The notes: generated by a model not told the origin, from the sequence alone. Counted from the stretch's first letter, positions 26,697 to 37,715 are shown. The stretch: 64,000 bases of DNA from Bradyrhizobium sp. WSM3983 (GCF_000473045.1 NZ_AXAY01000010.1:186001-250000), one strand, 5' to 3'. Program-made: numbers and translations.

Positions 26697-27405
26697 CCTG
26701 CTCGCGATCGAGTCCCTGCGCGCCGGCTATGGCGAGGCCGTGGTGCTGCCCAACATGTCGCTGCGCCTTGCCGAGGGGCAGGTATTGGCACTGCTCGGGC
26801 GCAACGGCACCGGCAAGACCACGCTGATCAATTCCATCGTCGGCGTCACCCGCCGCTTCTCCGGCAACGTCACCCTCGGCGGCACCGACGTCACGACCAT
26901 GCGGCCGGACCAGCGGGCGCGCGCCGGCATTGGCTGGGTGCCGCAGGAGCGCAACATCTTCCGCTCGCTGACAGTGGAGGAGAACATGAGCGCGGTGGCG
27001 CTGCCCGGTCCCTGGACCGTCGAGAAGGTCTACGGGATGTTCCCGCGGCTGAAAGAGCGGCGGAGCAATTTTGGCAACCAACTCTCCGGCGGCGAGCAGC
27101 AGATGCTGGCGATCGGCCGCGCGCTGACCCTCAACCCGAAGGTCCTGCTGCTGGACGAGCCCACCGAGGGCCTGGCCCCGATCATCGTCGAGGAGCTTCT
27201 GAAGGCGATCGGGACCATCACCCGGGCCGGCGGCATCTGCTCGATCATCGTCGAGCAGAATGCCCAAAAGATTCTCGGGCTTGCCGACCGCGTTGTGATA
27301 TTGGAGCGCGGGACGATCGTCCACGACGCCCCGAGCGCCGCGCTGAAGGCCGACCCGTCGGTCCTGGAGCGCCACCTCGGCGTTGCAGGGGCGGCGGCCC
27401 ACTAA
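26689..27405 (+). CDS. livF: Liv-type ABC transporter ATPase (LivF)
   Basis: A 238-residue ATPase with Walker A GRNGTGKTT, signature LSGGEQQMLAIGRAL, Walker B VLLLDEPTEGLAP and the downstream IIVEQNAQKILGLADR segment typical of LivF. It pairs with LivG in the heteromeric motor. It is followed after 21 bases by a MetE-like gene on the same strand, suggesting one transcript. Confidence 0.94.
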   Translation: MSDLLAIESLRAGYGEAVVLPNMSLRLAEGQVLALLGRNGTGKTTLINSIVGVTRRFSGNVTLGGTDVTTMRPDQRARAGIGWVPQERNIFRSLTVEENMSAVALPGPWTVEKVYGMFPRLKERRSNFGNQLSGGEQQMLAIGRALTLNPKVLLLDEPTEGLAPIIVEELLKAIGTITRAGGICSIIVEQNAQKILGLADRVVILERGTIVHDAPSAALKADPSVLERHLGVAGAAAH

Positions 27406-27426
27406 AAAATCCTCGGGAGTCAAAAA

Positions 27427-28545
27427 ATGCAGCGAACCAAAGCCCCCTTCCGTGCCGACGAAGTCGGCAGCCTCCTGCGCCCCGCCAAGATCAAGGAAGC
27501 CCGCGCGAAGCTCGACAAGGGCGAGATCTCGGCCGATGATCTGCGCAAGATCGAGGACATGGAGATCGAGAAGGTCGTGCATAAGCAGGCCTCGGTCGGC
27601 CTGAAGCTCGCGACCGACGGCGAATTCCGCCGCTCCTGGTGGCATTTCGACTTTCTGGCCAAACTCACCGGCTGCGAGCTGTTCCACCCCGACACCGGCA
27701 TCCAGTTCGCGGGCGTTGAGACCCGTCACGACGCGGTTCGGGTGATCGACAAGCTCGACTTCCCCGACAACCACCCGATGCTGGATCACTTCCGCTTCCT
27801 GAAGAAGTACACCGACCAGGCCCACGTCACCGCCAAGATGACGATCCCGTCGCCGGCCGTGCTGCACTTCCGCGGCGGCCGAAAGGCGATCTCCAAGGAC
27901 GTCTATCCCGATCTCGACGCCTTCTACGAGGATCTCGGCAAGACCTATCGCAAGGCCGTCAAGGCGTTCTACGACGCCGGCTGCCGTTATCTCCAGTTCG
28001 ACGACACCGTGTGGGCCTATCTCTGCTCGCCGGACGAGCTTCAGAAGGCGCGCGAGCGCGGCGATAATCCGGAAGGCCTCCAGCAGATCTACGCGCGTAT
28101 CATCAACTACGCGCTGGCCGAGAAGCCCGCCGACATGGTGGTGACCACACATGTTTGTCGCGGCAATTTCCGCTCGACCTGGATTTCTTCGGGCGGCTAC
28201 GAGCCGGTGGCCGAGACCATGCTCGCTGGCACCAATTACGACGGCTACTTCCTGGAGTACGACTCTGACCGCGCCGGCGGCTTCGAGCCGCTGCGCTTCC
28301 TGCCCAAGGGCAACAAGGTCGTCGTGGTCGGCGTCATCACCTCGAAGTTCGGCGAGCTCGAGAAGAAGGACGACATCAAGCGCCGTCTGGAAGAAGCTTC
28401 GAAATTTGCGCCGCTGGAGCAGCTCGCGCTGTCACCGCAATGCGGCTTTGCCTCGACGGAGGAGGGCAACATCCTCTCCGAGGAGGAGCAGTGGGCCAAG
28501 CTCAGCCTTGCGGTCGAGATCGCCAAGGAAGTGTGGGGCAACTGA
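27427..28545 (+). CDS. core cobalamin-independent methionine synthase family protein (MetE C-terminal-like)
   Basis: A 372-residue single-barrel protein of the MetE C-terminal/YxjG-YxjH group. The thiol-activating zinc ligands are visible: His242 and Cys244 in THVCRGN, Glu277 in FLEYDS and Cys339 in SPQCGF. DEVGSLLRP at the start and FDDTVWAYLC are further family marks. It lacks the N-terminal half of MetE, so it probably uses a simple methyl donor, or a methylcobamide or folate protein, to methylate homocysteine. GGGAG lies before the ATG. Its position in a Liv operon is notable. Confidence 0.88.
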   Translation: MQRTKAPFRADEVGSLLRPAKIKEARAKLDKGEISADDLRKIEDMEIEKVVHKQASVGLKLATDGEFRRSWWHFDFLAKLTGCELFHPDTGIQFAGVETRHDAVRVIDKLDFPDNHPMLDHFRFLKKYTDQAHVTAKMTIPSPAVLHFRGGRKAISKDVYPDLDAFYEDLGKTYRKAVKAFYDAGCRYLQFDDTVWAYLCSPDELQKARERGDNPEGLQQIYARIINYALAEKPADMVVTTHVCRGNFRSTWISSGGYEPVAETMLAGTNYDGYFLEYDSDRAGGFEPLRFLPKGNKVVVVGVITSKFGELEKKDDIKRRLEEASKFAPLEQLALSPQCGFASTEEGNILSEEEQWAKLSLAVEIAKEVWGN

Positions 28546-28567
28546 GGCGTGGTGGCTAACCTCGCTC

Positions 28568-28619
28568 ATGTCCCGGACGCGCTGCAACACTCTTGTGTTG
28601 CTGCGCAGAGCCGGACCCA
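28568..28619. repeat. REP-like palindrome between convergent genes
   Basis: GTCCCGG and CCGGAC-type ends flank an inner hairpin, CAACAC-TCTT-GTGTTG. I recall similar GTCCCGG...GCGCTGC palindromes as abundant intergenic repeats in Bradyrhizobium; copy number cannot be judged here. It may also end transcription from both sides. Confidence 0.55.
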
Positions 28620-28652
28620 GGCAGCAGGCTGTAGCGCGTGGAACTGGCGGTC

Positions 28653-30371
28653 TCACTTCTCCGCCAGATAGACCTCGCCCAGCAGCGACGAATTCGACCA
28701 CGGCACCTGCTTGTTCTTCGTGCCAGAAACCACCTCCGCACGTACCCGCGTCAGCATTTGCTGCACCTCCAGCCCGGGCGTGCCGATGTGGCGGGACAGC
28801 GCTGCGGAGAAGGGGGAGTTGGCGCCTTCACCGTCGAGCGCGACCTGGCCCGGTGCGGTCGCGAAGGCGATCAACGTGCCGGCCCCTAACGTCGCGCCGG
28901 ACCCGAGGCTTGACGGCGCGGCGAGGCCTGATGCGCCCTCGATACTGCGACTGCTGCCGGCGCTTGCGACCTGCTGCGCCATCGGATTGTTGCGGCAGGC
29001 ATCGAAGATCAGGATGTTGGTGCGGACCTGGTCGTCGAGGCCGGCCATGATCGTATCCATGTCGATCATCGCCTCCGTCATGCTCGCGCCGGGCTTGAGC
29101 TCGACATCGACGGGAATGAGATAGTTGCGGCCGTCGACCTGCACGCCATGGCCGGCGTAATAGACCACGGCCACTTGCGCCCGCGCCGCATCACGCAAAA
29201 ACTCTCGTGTCACTTTCTGCATCGCTGTGCGGTCGAGATCGATGCCCTCCGATACGATGAAGCCGATGTCGCGCAGGCTTTTTGCAACCGCGCGCGCGTC
29301 GTTCGGTGGATTGGGCAAGGCCTTCACATGCGCGTAGGCGCCGTTGCCGATGACGAGCGCCATGCGCGTGCCGGGCGTTGCGGGGGCAGGTGAGGGCGCA
29401 GGCGTCGCGTTACCCTGCTGCTGCGTGGGCGTGGTCTGCTGTTGTCCTGATGAGGCGGGCGCATCGCGCGGGATTGGCGCGGCTGCATCCGCCACCAGCG
29501 ACAGCCGCACTTTTGCGGTGGCCTGATTGGCCTTGCTGCCGGCGTCGGACGCCACGATCGCGAGCGTCGACTTGTAATCGTCTTTCGCATGCGCGTAGTC
29601 GCCCTTGGCCTCATAGGCCAGCGCGCGATGGATGTAGGCCGAGATCAGCACGCTGTTCGGCGGCGTCATGATGTTGACCGGCGGCTTGTCCTTGGCGAGC
29701 CGGATCGCCTCAGAGCCGTCGGCAATGGCGCGATCGAGATCGTTCTTCGCGCGCCAGATCGCGGTGCGGTTGATCAGCGGCTGCGGCAGCGTCGGATCGA
29801 GCCGGATCGCCTGGTTGATGTCGGCCAGCGCGCCGTCGAGATCGCCGAGCGCCTCCTTCGCGATGCCGCGGTTCTGGAACGAGAACGCCGATCTCGGATC
29901 GGCCTTGATCGACATGTCGTAATCGGCGATCGCCTTGGTGTAGTCGCCCTTGCCGCGCCAGGCGTTGCCGCGGTTGTGGAAGATGATGCCATCAGGCGCC
30001 CCGAGCTTCAGCGCATCGTCGAAATCCGCAATCGCGATGTCGTAGTCGCCCTTGTCGTAATAGGCCGAGCCCCTGAGATTGTAGACCGCCTGGCTCGGCT
30101 GCAGCCGGATCGCTTCGGTGGTGTCGGCAATGACACGGGCGTAGTCGCCCTTCTTGTTCCAGCCCACCGCGCGCCAGAAATAGACGGTCGCGAGCTGCGC
30201 GCCCTTGAATGCCTTCAGCGCGATGATCGTGCTGCAGGCGTCAACCATCTGGTCCGCCGGCGTGGTCTCGGTGGTGCAGAGCGGCCCAAGCTGATTGCGC
30301 GACTGGGCGGAGCAGGGCGCCGACCACAGGGTTGCAGCGAGCAGGGCGAGCGCGATGAGCAGGCGGCTCAT
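28653..30371 (-). CDS. TPR-repeat caspase-like peptidase (C14 family), exported
   Basis: A 572-residue protein. A signal peptide (MSRLLIALALLAATLWSAPCSAQS) is followed by about six tetratricopeptide repeats (residues 60-275), recognisable by KGDYxxAIADxxxAI units. A Gln/Pro/Ala-rich linker (300-333) leads to a metacaspase-like domain from MALVIGNGAYAHV. The catalytic dyad is His408 in YYAGHG and Cys459 in FDACRNNP. Such proteins are expected in the periplasm or outside the membrane; target and trigger are unknown. It is convergent with the MetE-like gene and divergent from the HTH-methyltransferase gene. Confidence 0.9.
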   Translation of the reverse strand: MSRLLIALALLAATLWSAPCSAQSRNQLGPLCTTETTPADQMVDACSTIIALKAFKGAQLATVYFWRAVGWNKKGDYARVIADTTEAIRLQPSQAVYNLRGSAYYDKGDYDIAIADFDDALKLGAPDGIIFHNRGNAWRGKGDYTKAIADYDMSIKADPRSAFSFQNRGIAKEALGDLDGALADINQAIRLDPTLPQPLINRTAIWRAKNDLDRAIADGSEAIRLAKDKPPVNIMTPPNSVLISAYIHRALAYEAKGDYAHAKDDYKSTLAIVASDAGSKANQATAKVRLSLVADAAAPIPRDAPASSGQQQTTPTQQQGNATPAPSPAPATPGTRMALVIGNGAYAHVKALPNPPNDARAVAKSLRDIGFIVSEGIDLDRTAMQKVTREFLRDAARAQVAVVYYAGHGVQVDGRNYLIPVDVELKPGASMTEAMIDMDTIMAGLDDQVRTNILIFDACRNNPMAQQVASAGSSRSIEGASGLAAPSSLGSGATLGAGTLIAFATAPGQVALDGEGANSPFSAALSRHIGTPGLEVQQMLTRVRAEVVSGTKNKQVPWSNSSLLGEVYLAEK

Positions 30372-30535
30372 GGTGGTGATTCCTTGAGGAGAAGTGCTTG
30401 TTTGTTGCCCGGCGGCACGTCGGGGTTCACGCTCGCGTCATTGGATGTGGGGTAAAGCAGGCTGCGGTATTCCCTGAGTGGGCAGAACTTGCTAAGAGAC
30501 AGGTCCCAACTCTCCTGCCCACCGCCATCCCACCC

Positions 30536-31891
30536 ATGAAAAACGACGAAATCCTGAGCCAAATCACGGAGTTCTGCCGCAAGGCGGACATGGCGGAATC
30601 GACCTTTGGCCGGCGCGCGGTGAACGATGGGAAGCTCGTGCACCGCCTGCGCGAGGGCAAGCGCATCACCATCGACACGCTGGAGCGGATCCAGGCCTAT
30701 ATCGCGGCATCGACGACCGGCGGCCTTCCGCCGCCGCGGGGGCTTCAGGTGCCCCCGGAAAAGCGCGATCCGCGCGGCAATTTCCGCTTCTTCGAGAACC
30801 GGCAGAAATACCTGCTGTTTGTCCACACCTGCAGCGAGAAGCGGGTGGTGGCCGAGCGTGTGGCACTGGAGCTCGCGAGCATTCATCCGCGGCCGCCGGC
30901 ATTGCGCATCTTCGACGCCGGCGTCGGCGACGGCACGGTGCTGGCGCGGGTGCTGCGCGCCACGCACCAGCGCTATCCGCACATGCCGTTCTATGTCGCC
31001 GGCAAGGAGCTCAGTCTCGAGGATCTGCGCCTGACGCTGGAGAAGGTGCCGGACCGCATTTTCGAGCATCCGGCGTCGGTTTTCGTCTTCACCAACATGT
31101 TCTATTCGGAGGCGCCCTGGCTCACGCCAGCGTCGCCTGCGGCAGCCGCTGCCACCGTCTGGCACGAAGTGCCGCTACGGGGCGGCTCATCAGGCGAATT
31201 CGAGCAGCAGATCGCCGAACTGCGGCCGTTCCTGGAGCAGAACTGGCGTGCCGCAATCAGCCCGCGCACGGCCATGCCGCTGTATGAGCGGCCGGTGGTC
31301 CTCGTGCTCTACCGCGAAGACCACAGGTTCCTGCTGGATTCGACCATTCCGCGGCCGGGCCAGACCGAGGCCAATTTCGACCTCGTCATCGCATCCCAGC
31401 CATACCGTGCCCTGTCCTCGGTCAATTTCCGGGCCAAGCGGATCATTGCACCGCTGGCCAAGGCCTTGCGGCCGGGCGGCCGCCTGATCGGAATTCACTC
31501 CCATGGTCACGATCCCGGCATGGAAATGATCCAGGCGATCTGGCCCGGAGAAAATCCTTTCTCGGTGAGCCGTCATGAGCTATTGCGCGCCGTTAAGTAT
31601 GAGCTTGGGTCGTTGGGCCGCGACTTAAATTTTAATGCTTACGCGGATAACCGTTCGATCTTCAGGTATGATATGGAAGCGCTGCCCAACGAGGTAACGG
31701 GTACCATCGGAACCTCGACGGCCTTTGCAGCGTGGAATGCGGCGGTGTATGTCGCTCAGATTGAGGACGACCGGTTGACAGATATGACTCAAAACGGCCG
31801 CACTCTGGATGCCGCCAGGGATGTGCTGCGAAAGTACAACGGGCTCTGGTTTTTCGACGAATCCTACGTCATCTCGCGCCGGCGTGATTGA
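30536..31891 (+). CDS. HTH-domain protein fused to a class I methyltransferase-like domain
   Basis: A 451-residue protein. Residues 1-58 form a Cro/C1-like helix-turn-helix (ITEFCRKADMAESTFGRR then VHRLREGKRITIDTLERI). Residues from about 90 form a Rossmann domain with motif I FDAGVGDGTVLARVL (126-140) and a late LAKALRPGGRLIGIHSHG segment typical of post-motif III. ATG at 30536 starts the HTH; upstream in-frame residues look random. It lies 60 bases before metK on the same strand. Known: Rhizobiales metK genes are often preceded by a small HTH gene. Inferred: this could be a SAM-responsive regulator, or a methyltransferase with a DNA-binding domain. Confidence 0.75.
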   Translation: MKNDEILSQITEFCRKADMAESTFGRRAVNDGKLVHRLREGKRITIDTLERIQAYIAASTTGGLPPPRGLQVPPEKRDPRGNFRFFENRQKYLLFVHTCSEKRVVAERVALELASIHPRPPALRIFDAGVGDGTVLARVLRATHQRYPHMPFYVAGKELSLEDLRLTLEKVPDRIFEHPASVFVFTNMFYSEAPWLTPASPAAAAATVWHEVPLRGGSSGEFEQQIAELRPFLEQNWRAAISPRTAMPLYERPVVLVLYREDHRFLLDSTIPRPGQTEANFDLVIASQPYRALSSVNFRAKRIIAPLAKALRPGGRLIGIHSHGHDPGMEMIQAIWPGENPFSVSRHELLRAVKYELGSLGRDLNFNAYADNRSIFRYDMEALPNEVTGTIGTSTAFAAWNAAVYVAQIEDDRLTDMTQNGRTLDAARDVLRKYNGLWFFDESYVISRRRD

Positions 31892-31902
31892 CATAATCCA
31901 AG

Positions 31903-31950
31903 GGTAAACATCGCAAACGTCCGCCGGCAGTGGCGGAACAAGGGGTTACT
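31903..31950 (+). promoter_or_regulatory. structured leader of metK (candidate RNA element)
   Basis: A hairpin TCCGCC/GGCGGA with a six-base loop (31920-31937) is enclosed by a possible 5-bp helix between GGTAA (31903-31907) and TTACT (31946-31950). The outer helix and AAGGGG (the likely ribosome binding site) sit immediately before the metK ATG, so folding could control translation. It does not match the SAM-II or SAM/SAH riboswitch consensus as I know them. A TTGACA overlaps the preceding stop codon (31888-31893). Confidence 0.35.
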
Positions 31951-31951
31951 G

Positions 31952-33148
<1,197 letters not shown>

Positions 33149-33157
33149 TCACCGAAA

Positions 33158-33249
33158 TCATTCCGGGGCGCCGCGAGAACGGCGAACCGGGATCGCTAAT
33201 CCATCAAATCCAGATTCCGGGTTCGCCTGTTCAGTGTGACCCGGAATGA
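33158..33249. repeat. REP-like palindromic element between metK and ahcY
   Basis: The ends TCATTCCGGGG and CCCGGAATGA are inverted copies, and inside them GCGAACCGGGATC faces GATTCCGGGTTCGC. The 92-base unit therefore folds into nested hairpins. It resembles the GTCATTCCGGG-type intergenic palindromes I associate with Bradyrhizobium and relatives. It could attenuate metK-ahcY read-through. Confidence 0.6.
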
Positions 33250-33274
33250 CCCGTTCAACAACAGGACACTCGCA

Positions 33275-34696
33275 ATGAACGCGAAGCCCGGCTTTACCGA
33301 TTACATCGTCAAGGACATCTCGCTCGCCGATTTCGGCCGCAAGGAACTCTCGCTGGCCGAGACCGAGATGCCCGGTCTGATGGCGACCCGCGAGGAATAC
33401 GGCCCGAAGCAGCCTTTGAAGGGCGCGCGTATCGCCGGCTCGCTGCACATGACGATCCAGACCGGCGTGCTGATCGAGACGCTGGCCGCCCTCGGCGCCG
33501 ACATTCGCTGGGTCTCCTGCAACATCTATTCGACGCAGGACCACGCCGCGGCTGCGATCGCCGCCGCCGGCATTCCCGTGTTCGCGGTCAAGGGTGAGAC
33601 GCTGACCGAATACTGGGACTACACCGCCAAGCTGTTCGACTGGCACGGCGGCGGTCACCCGAACATGATCCTCGACGACGGCGGCGACGCCACCATGTAT
33701 GTCCACCTCGGTCTGCGCGCCGAGAACGGCGACACCGCGTTTCTGGACAAGCCGGCTTCGGAAGAAGAGGAAGTCTTCTTTGCGCTTTTGAAGAAGCAGC
33801 TCAAGGAAAAGCCGAAGGGCTACTTTGCCGAGATCGCCAAGAGCATCAGGGGCGTTTCCGAAGAGACCACCACGGGCGTGCATCGTCTCTATGACATGCA
33901 GAAGGCCGGCACGCTGCTGTGGCCCGCCATCAACGTCAACGACAGCGTCACCAAGTCGAAGTTCGACAACCTCTATGGCTGCCGTGAATCGCTGGTCGAC
34001 GGCATCCGCCGCGGCACCGACGTGATGATGTCGGGCAAGGTCGCGATGGTCGCGGGCTTCGGCGACGTCGGCAAGGGCTCGGCGGCTTCGCTGCGCCAGG
34101 CCGGCTGCCGCGTGATGGTGTCGGAAGTCGATCCGATCTGTGCGCTGCAGGCGTCGATGGAGGGTTATGAAGTCACCACCATGGAAGACGCCGCGCCTCG
34201 CGCCGACATCTTCGTTACCGCGACCGGCAACAAGGACATCATCACCATCGAGCACATGCGCGCGATGAAAGATCGTGCCATCGTCTGCAACATCGGTCAC
34301 TTCGACAACGAGATCCAGATCGCGTCTCTGCGCAATCTGAAGTGGACTAACATCAAGCCGCAGGTCGACGAGATCGAGTTCCCCGACAAGCACCGCATCA
34401 TCATGCTGTCGGAAGGCCGCCTCGTGAACCTCGGCAACGCGATGGGCCATCCGTCCTTCGTGATGTCGGCGTCCTTCACCAACCAGACGTTGGCGCAGAT
34501 CGAGCTGTTCGCCAACAACAACGACGGCAAGTACAAGAAGGAAGTCTACGTGCTGCCGAAGACGCTCGACGAGAAGGTCGCGCGCCTGCACCTCGCCAAG
34601 ATCGGCGTGAAGCTCACCGAGCTGCGCAAGGACCAGGCCGACTATATCGGCGTGAAGCAGGAAGGCCCGTACAAGAGCGACCACTATCGCTACTGA
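33275..34696 (+). CDS. ahcY: S-adenosylhomocysteine hydrolase
   Basis: A 473-residue AhcY that splits S-adenosylhomocysteine to adenosine and homocysteine, relieving inhibition of methyltransferases. Family marks are ALGADIRWVSCNIYSTQDHAA, GVSEETTTGVHRLYDM, NVNDSVTKSKFDNLYG (catalytic Lys/Asp) and the NAD site MVAGFGDVGKGSAASL; the C-terminus YKSDHYRY is characteristic. The insert near KKQLKEKPKGYFAEI is the usual bacterial loop. ATG at 33275 has AGGAC upstream; the longer frame adds 13 residues over the repeat. Confidence 0.98.
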   Translation: MNAKPGFTDYIVKDISLADFGRKELSLAETEMPGLMATREEYGPKQPLKGARIAGSLHMTIQTGVLIETLAALGADIRWVSCNIYSTQDHAAAAIAAAGIPVFAVKGETLTEYWDYTAKLFDWHGGGHPNMILDDGGDATMYVHLGLRAENGDTAFLDKPASEEEEVFFALLKKQLKEKPKGYFAEIAKSIRGVSEETTTGVHRLYDMQKAGTLLWPAINVNDSVTKSKFDNLYGCRESLVDGIRRGTDVMMSGKVAMVAGFGDVGKGSAASLRQAGCRVMVSEVDPICALQASMEGYEVTTMEDAAPRADIFVTATGNKDIITIEHMRAMKDRAIVCNIGHFDNEIQIASLRNLKWTNIKPQVDEIEFPDKHRIIMLSEGRLVNLGNAMGHPSFVMSASFTNQTLAQIELFANNNDGKYKKEVYVLPKTLDEKVARLHLAKIGVKLTELRKDQADYIGVKQEGPYKSDHYRY

Positions 34697-34723
34697 TCCG
34701 CTGACCACATCGATCCTCGACGC

Positions 34724-34756
34724 AAAGCCCCGGAGCGATCCGGGGCTTTGTTGTTT
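34724..34756 (+). terminator. rho-independent terminator of ahcY
   Basis: A perfect 10-bp stem, AAAGCCCCGG and CCGGGGCTTT, closes a six-base loop and is followed by a T-rich tail (GTTGTTT). It begins 27 bases after the ahcY stop. Confidence 0.88.
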
Positions 34757-34856
34757 CGGCGCATGGAATTCAATTCGCTTTGCAGTTGCTGCACGGCTGT
34801 TTGCCGATTGACGGCCAGCAGCGACGGGCGGACAATCGCGTCCGGCGGAGGAAACC

Positions 34857-36317
<1,461 letters not shown>

Positions 36318-36454
36318 TCCCCGTATGTTGCCGGGGGAACCCGCTGATTGCTTGAGGCGAATCGCGACTTGAAGTAGTGTTGTGCGTCGCAATGCAATTT
36401 AATTCCGACAGCGTATGAGTTTCGCGTCGCTGCCAATTGAGGGGGACGCAGGAT

Positions 36455-37117
36455 ATGTATGTCCTTGCTCTGGTCACGCAAAAAGGCGGAAGCGGTAAGA
36501 GCACGCTGGCGACAGGACTTGCAGTGGCCGCAATGGCGCACGGAGAGCGTGTTGCTCTCGTTGAGGCGGATGCGCAAGGAACGATCGCGAAATGGAAAGA
36601 GCGGCGGACGAATTCCTATCCTTGCGTCGATTGCATTGTCGATCCGGCTGATATCGATCCGGTGATATCCCGCCTCGAGACTGACGGCATCTGGCTCGCA
36701 ATCATCGACACGGCAGCCACGAACAACGCCTTGGCGATGCGTGCCATGGCCAAGGCCGATCTTTGTCTCATCCCGGCGCGTCCCAGCCCGGCCGATATCG
36801 AGGCAGCAATACCTACGCTGATTGCCATTCGCAGGCTCAACCGCCGATTTGCCTTCATCCTCAATCAAACTCCCACGCGGGGCGGCCGGCTGAGCGAGGC
36901 TGCAACGTCGCTGAACTCGCTCGGCGTGCTTGCACTTCCCTTTATCGCGCAGCGCAACGACCATCAGGATGCGCTCGGGGCAGGATTGGGCGTGACCGAG
37001 TTCGCCCCCGAGGGAAAAGCCTCGGACGAAATCGTTGCGCTCTGGGATTGGATCTCGAAACACCTCATCGTGGAGTCGCCTGATCATGGGCAAGCCGCCC
37101 TCAAGACAGCCTGCTGA
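36455..37117 (+). CDS. ParA/MinD-like ATPase
   Basis: A 220-residue orphan ParA family protein. The deviant Walker A is VTQKGGSGKSTLAT (residues 8-21), Walker A' is VALVEADAQGTIAKW and Walker B is WLAIIDTAAT. Such ATPases position cargo (plasmids, chromosome origins, protein clusters or granules) using DNA or membrane gradients. No parB or parS site is seen nearby. Instead its 3' end overlaps by 32 bases a gene with phasin-like sequence, which suggests a cargo of that kind. ATG at 36455 is preferred over a start six codons earlier because of GGGGGACGCAGG before it. Confidence 0.85.
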   Translation: MYVLALVTQKGGSGKSTLATGLAVAAMAHGERVALVEADAQGTIAKWKERRTNSYPCVDCIVDPADIDPVISRLETDGIWLAIIDTAATNNALAMRAMAKADLCLIPARPSPADIEAAIPTLIAIRRLNRRFAFILNQTPTRGGRLSEAATSLNSLGVLALPFIAQRNDHQDALGAGLGVTEFAPEGKASDEIVALWDWISKHLIVESPDHGQAALKTAC

Positions 37118-37715
37118 CGTTGCGCGCGCCAGGCGTCGTTCACTGGTGGAGCTGACGGCGGCGGCGAGCCGCACCATCGACGAGGGCCTGCTGGGGATAT
37201 CGCCCAGCCCGGTCGCGGTCGCCCGGGACGATGGACCGCAGGTCGAGCAGACAGCGAAGTCACCTGCTCAGACGGCCGTTCCAGCGGCAGTCAACGGGAG
37301 TGTCGCGATGCCGCCGTCTGCGAAGTTGGCGTCGCGCTCCGCACAATTGCAAGATTCCAACAGCACCACCACGGATATCGCCGTGGAAATTGCCAAGGAC
37401 ATGCAGGCTTGCGCCCTGGAGACAATGAAGGCAGGTGTGCACGCTGCATTGGATTACACGAGGGACCTTGCCAGTCCGGAAAGCGACCTCCTGAAGGGAC
37501 CAGCCGCTGAGTGTCACGCGATCGTACTCGAGCTGATGAAAGTGAATGCGGGCGCGACGTTGCAATATACGCGGGAGTTGAGCCGCGCCACAACGCTCTC
37601 GGAATTGATTGAGCTATCGAGCAGTCATGCGCGAAAGCAGTGCGAGCTGGTCTTGCAGCAAGCCGAATTGCTGAAATCGTTTGCTGATAGCACCACAAAG
37701 CCAAGCGCCAGGTAG
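37086..37715 (+). CDS. phasin-domain-like protein with internal duplication
   Basis: A 209-residue protein. The N-terminal 100 residues are basic then Ala/Pro/Ser-rich (RARRRSLVELTAAASRTIDEG). The C-terminal part carries a phasin-2-like helical segment: TLQYTRELSRATTLSELIEL and HARKQCELVLQQAELLKSF resemble the 'F-x-Y-A-x-x-L ... L-x-E-L ... Q-x-E' pattern of polyhydroxyalkanoate granule phasins. The segment appears twice (AALDYTRDLASPES and ATLQYTRELSRATT). The ATG overlaps the ParA-like gene by 32 bases. The family call is moderately sure; granule association is inference. Confidence 0.7.
   Translation: MGKPPSRQPADVARARRRSLVELTAAASRTIDEGLLGISPSPVAVARDDGPQVEQTAKSPAQTAVPAAVNGSVAMPPSAKLASRSAQLQDSNSTTTDIAVEIAKDMQACALETMKAGVHAALDYTRDLASPESDLLKGPAAECHAIVLELMKVNAGATLQYTRELSRATTLSELIELSSSHARKQCELVLQQAELLKSFADSTTKPSAR

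Noticed and set aside
31903..31950. metK leader as SAM-II or SAM/SAH riboswitch
   Set aside because: Conserved core nucleotides and pseudoknot order of those classes are not present; kept only as an unclassified structure.
33149..33274. SAH riboswitch before ahcY
   Set aside because: The region is a symmetric palindromic repeat and lacks the SAH-riboswitch core as I know it.
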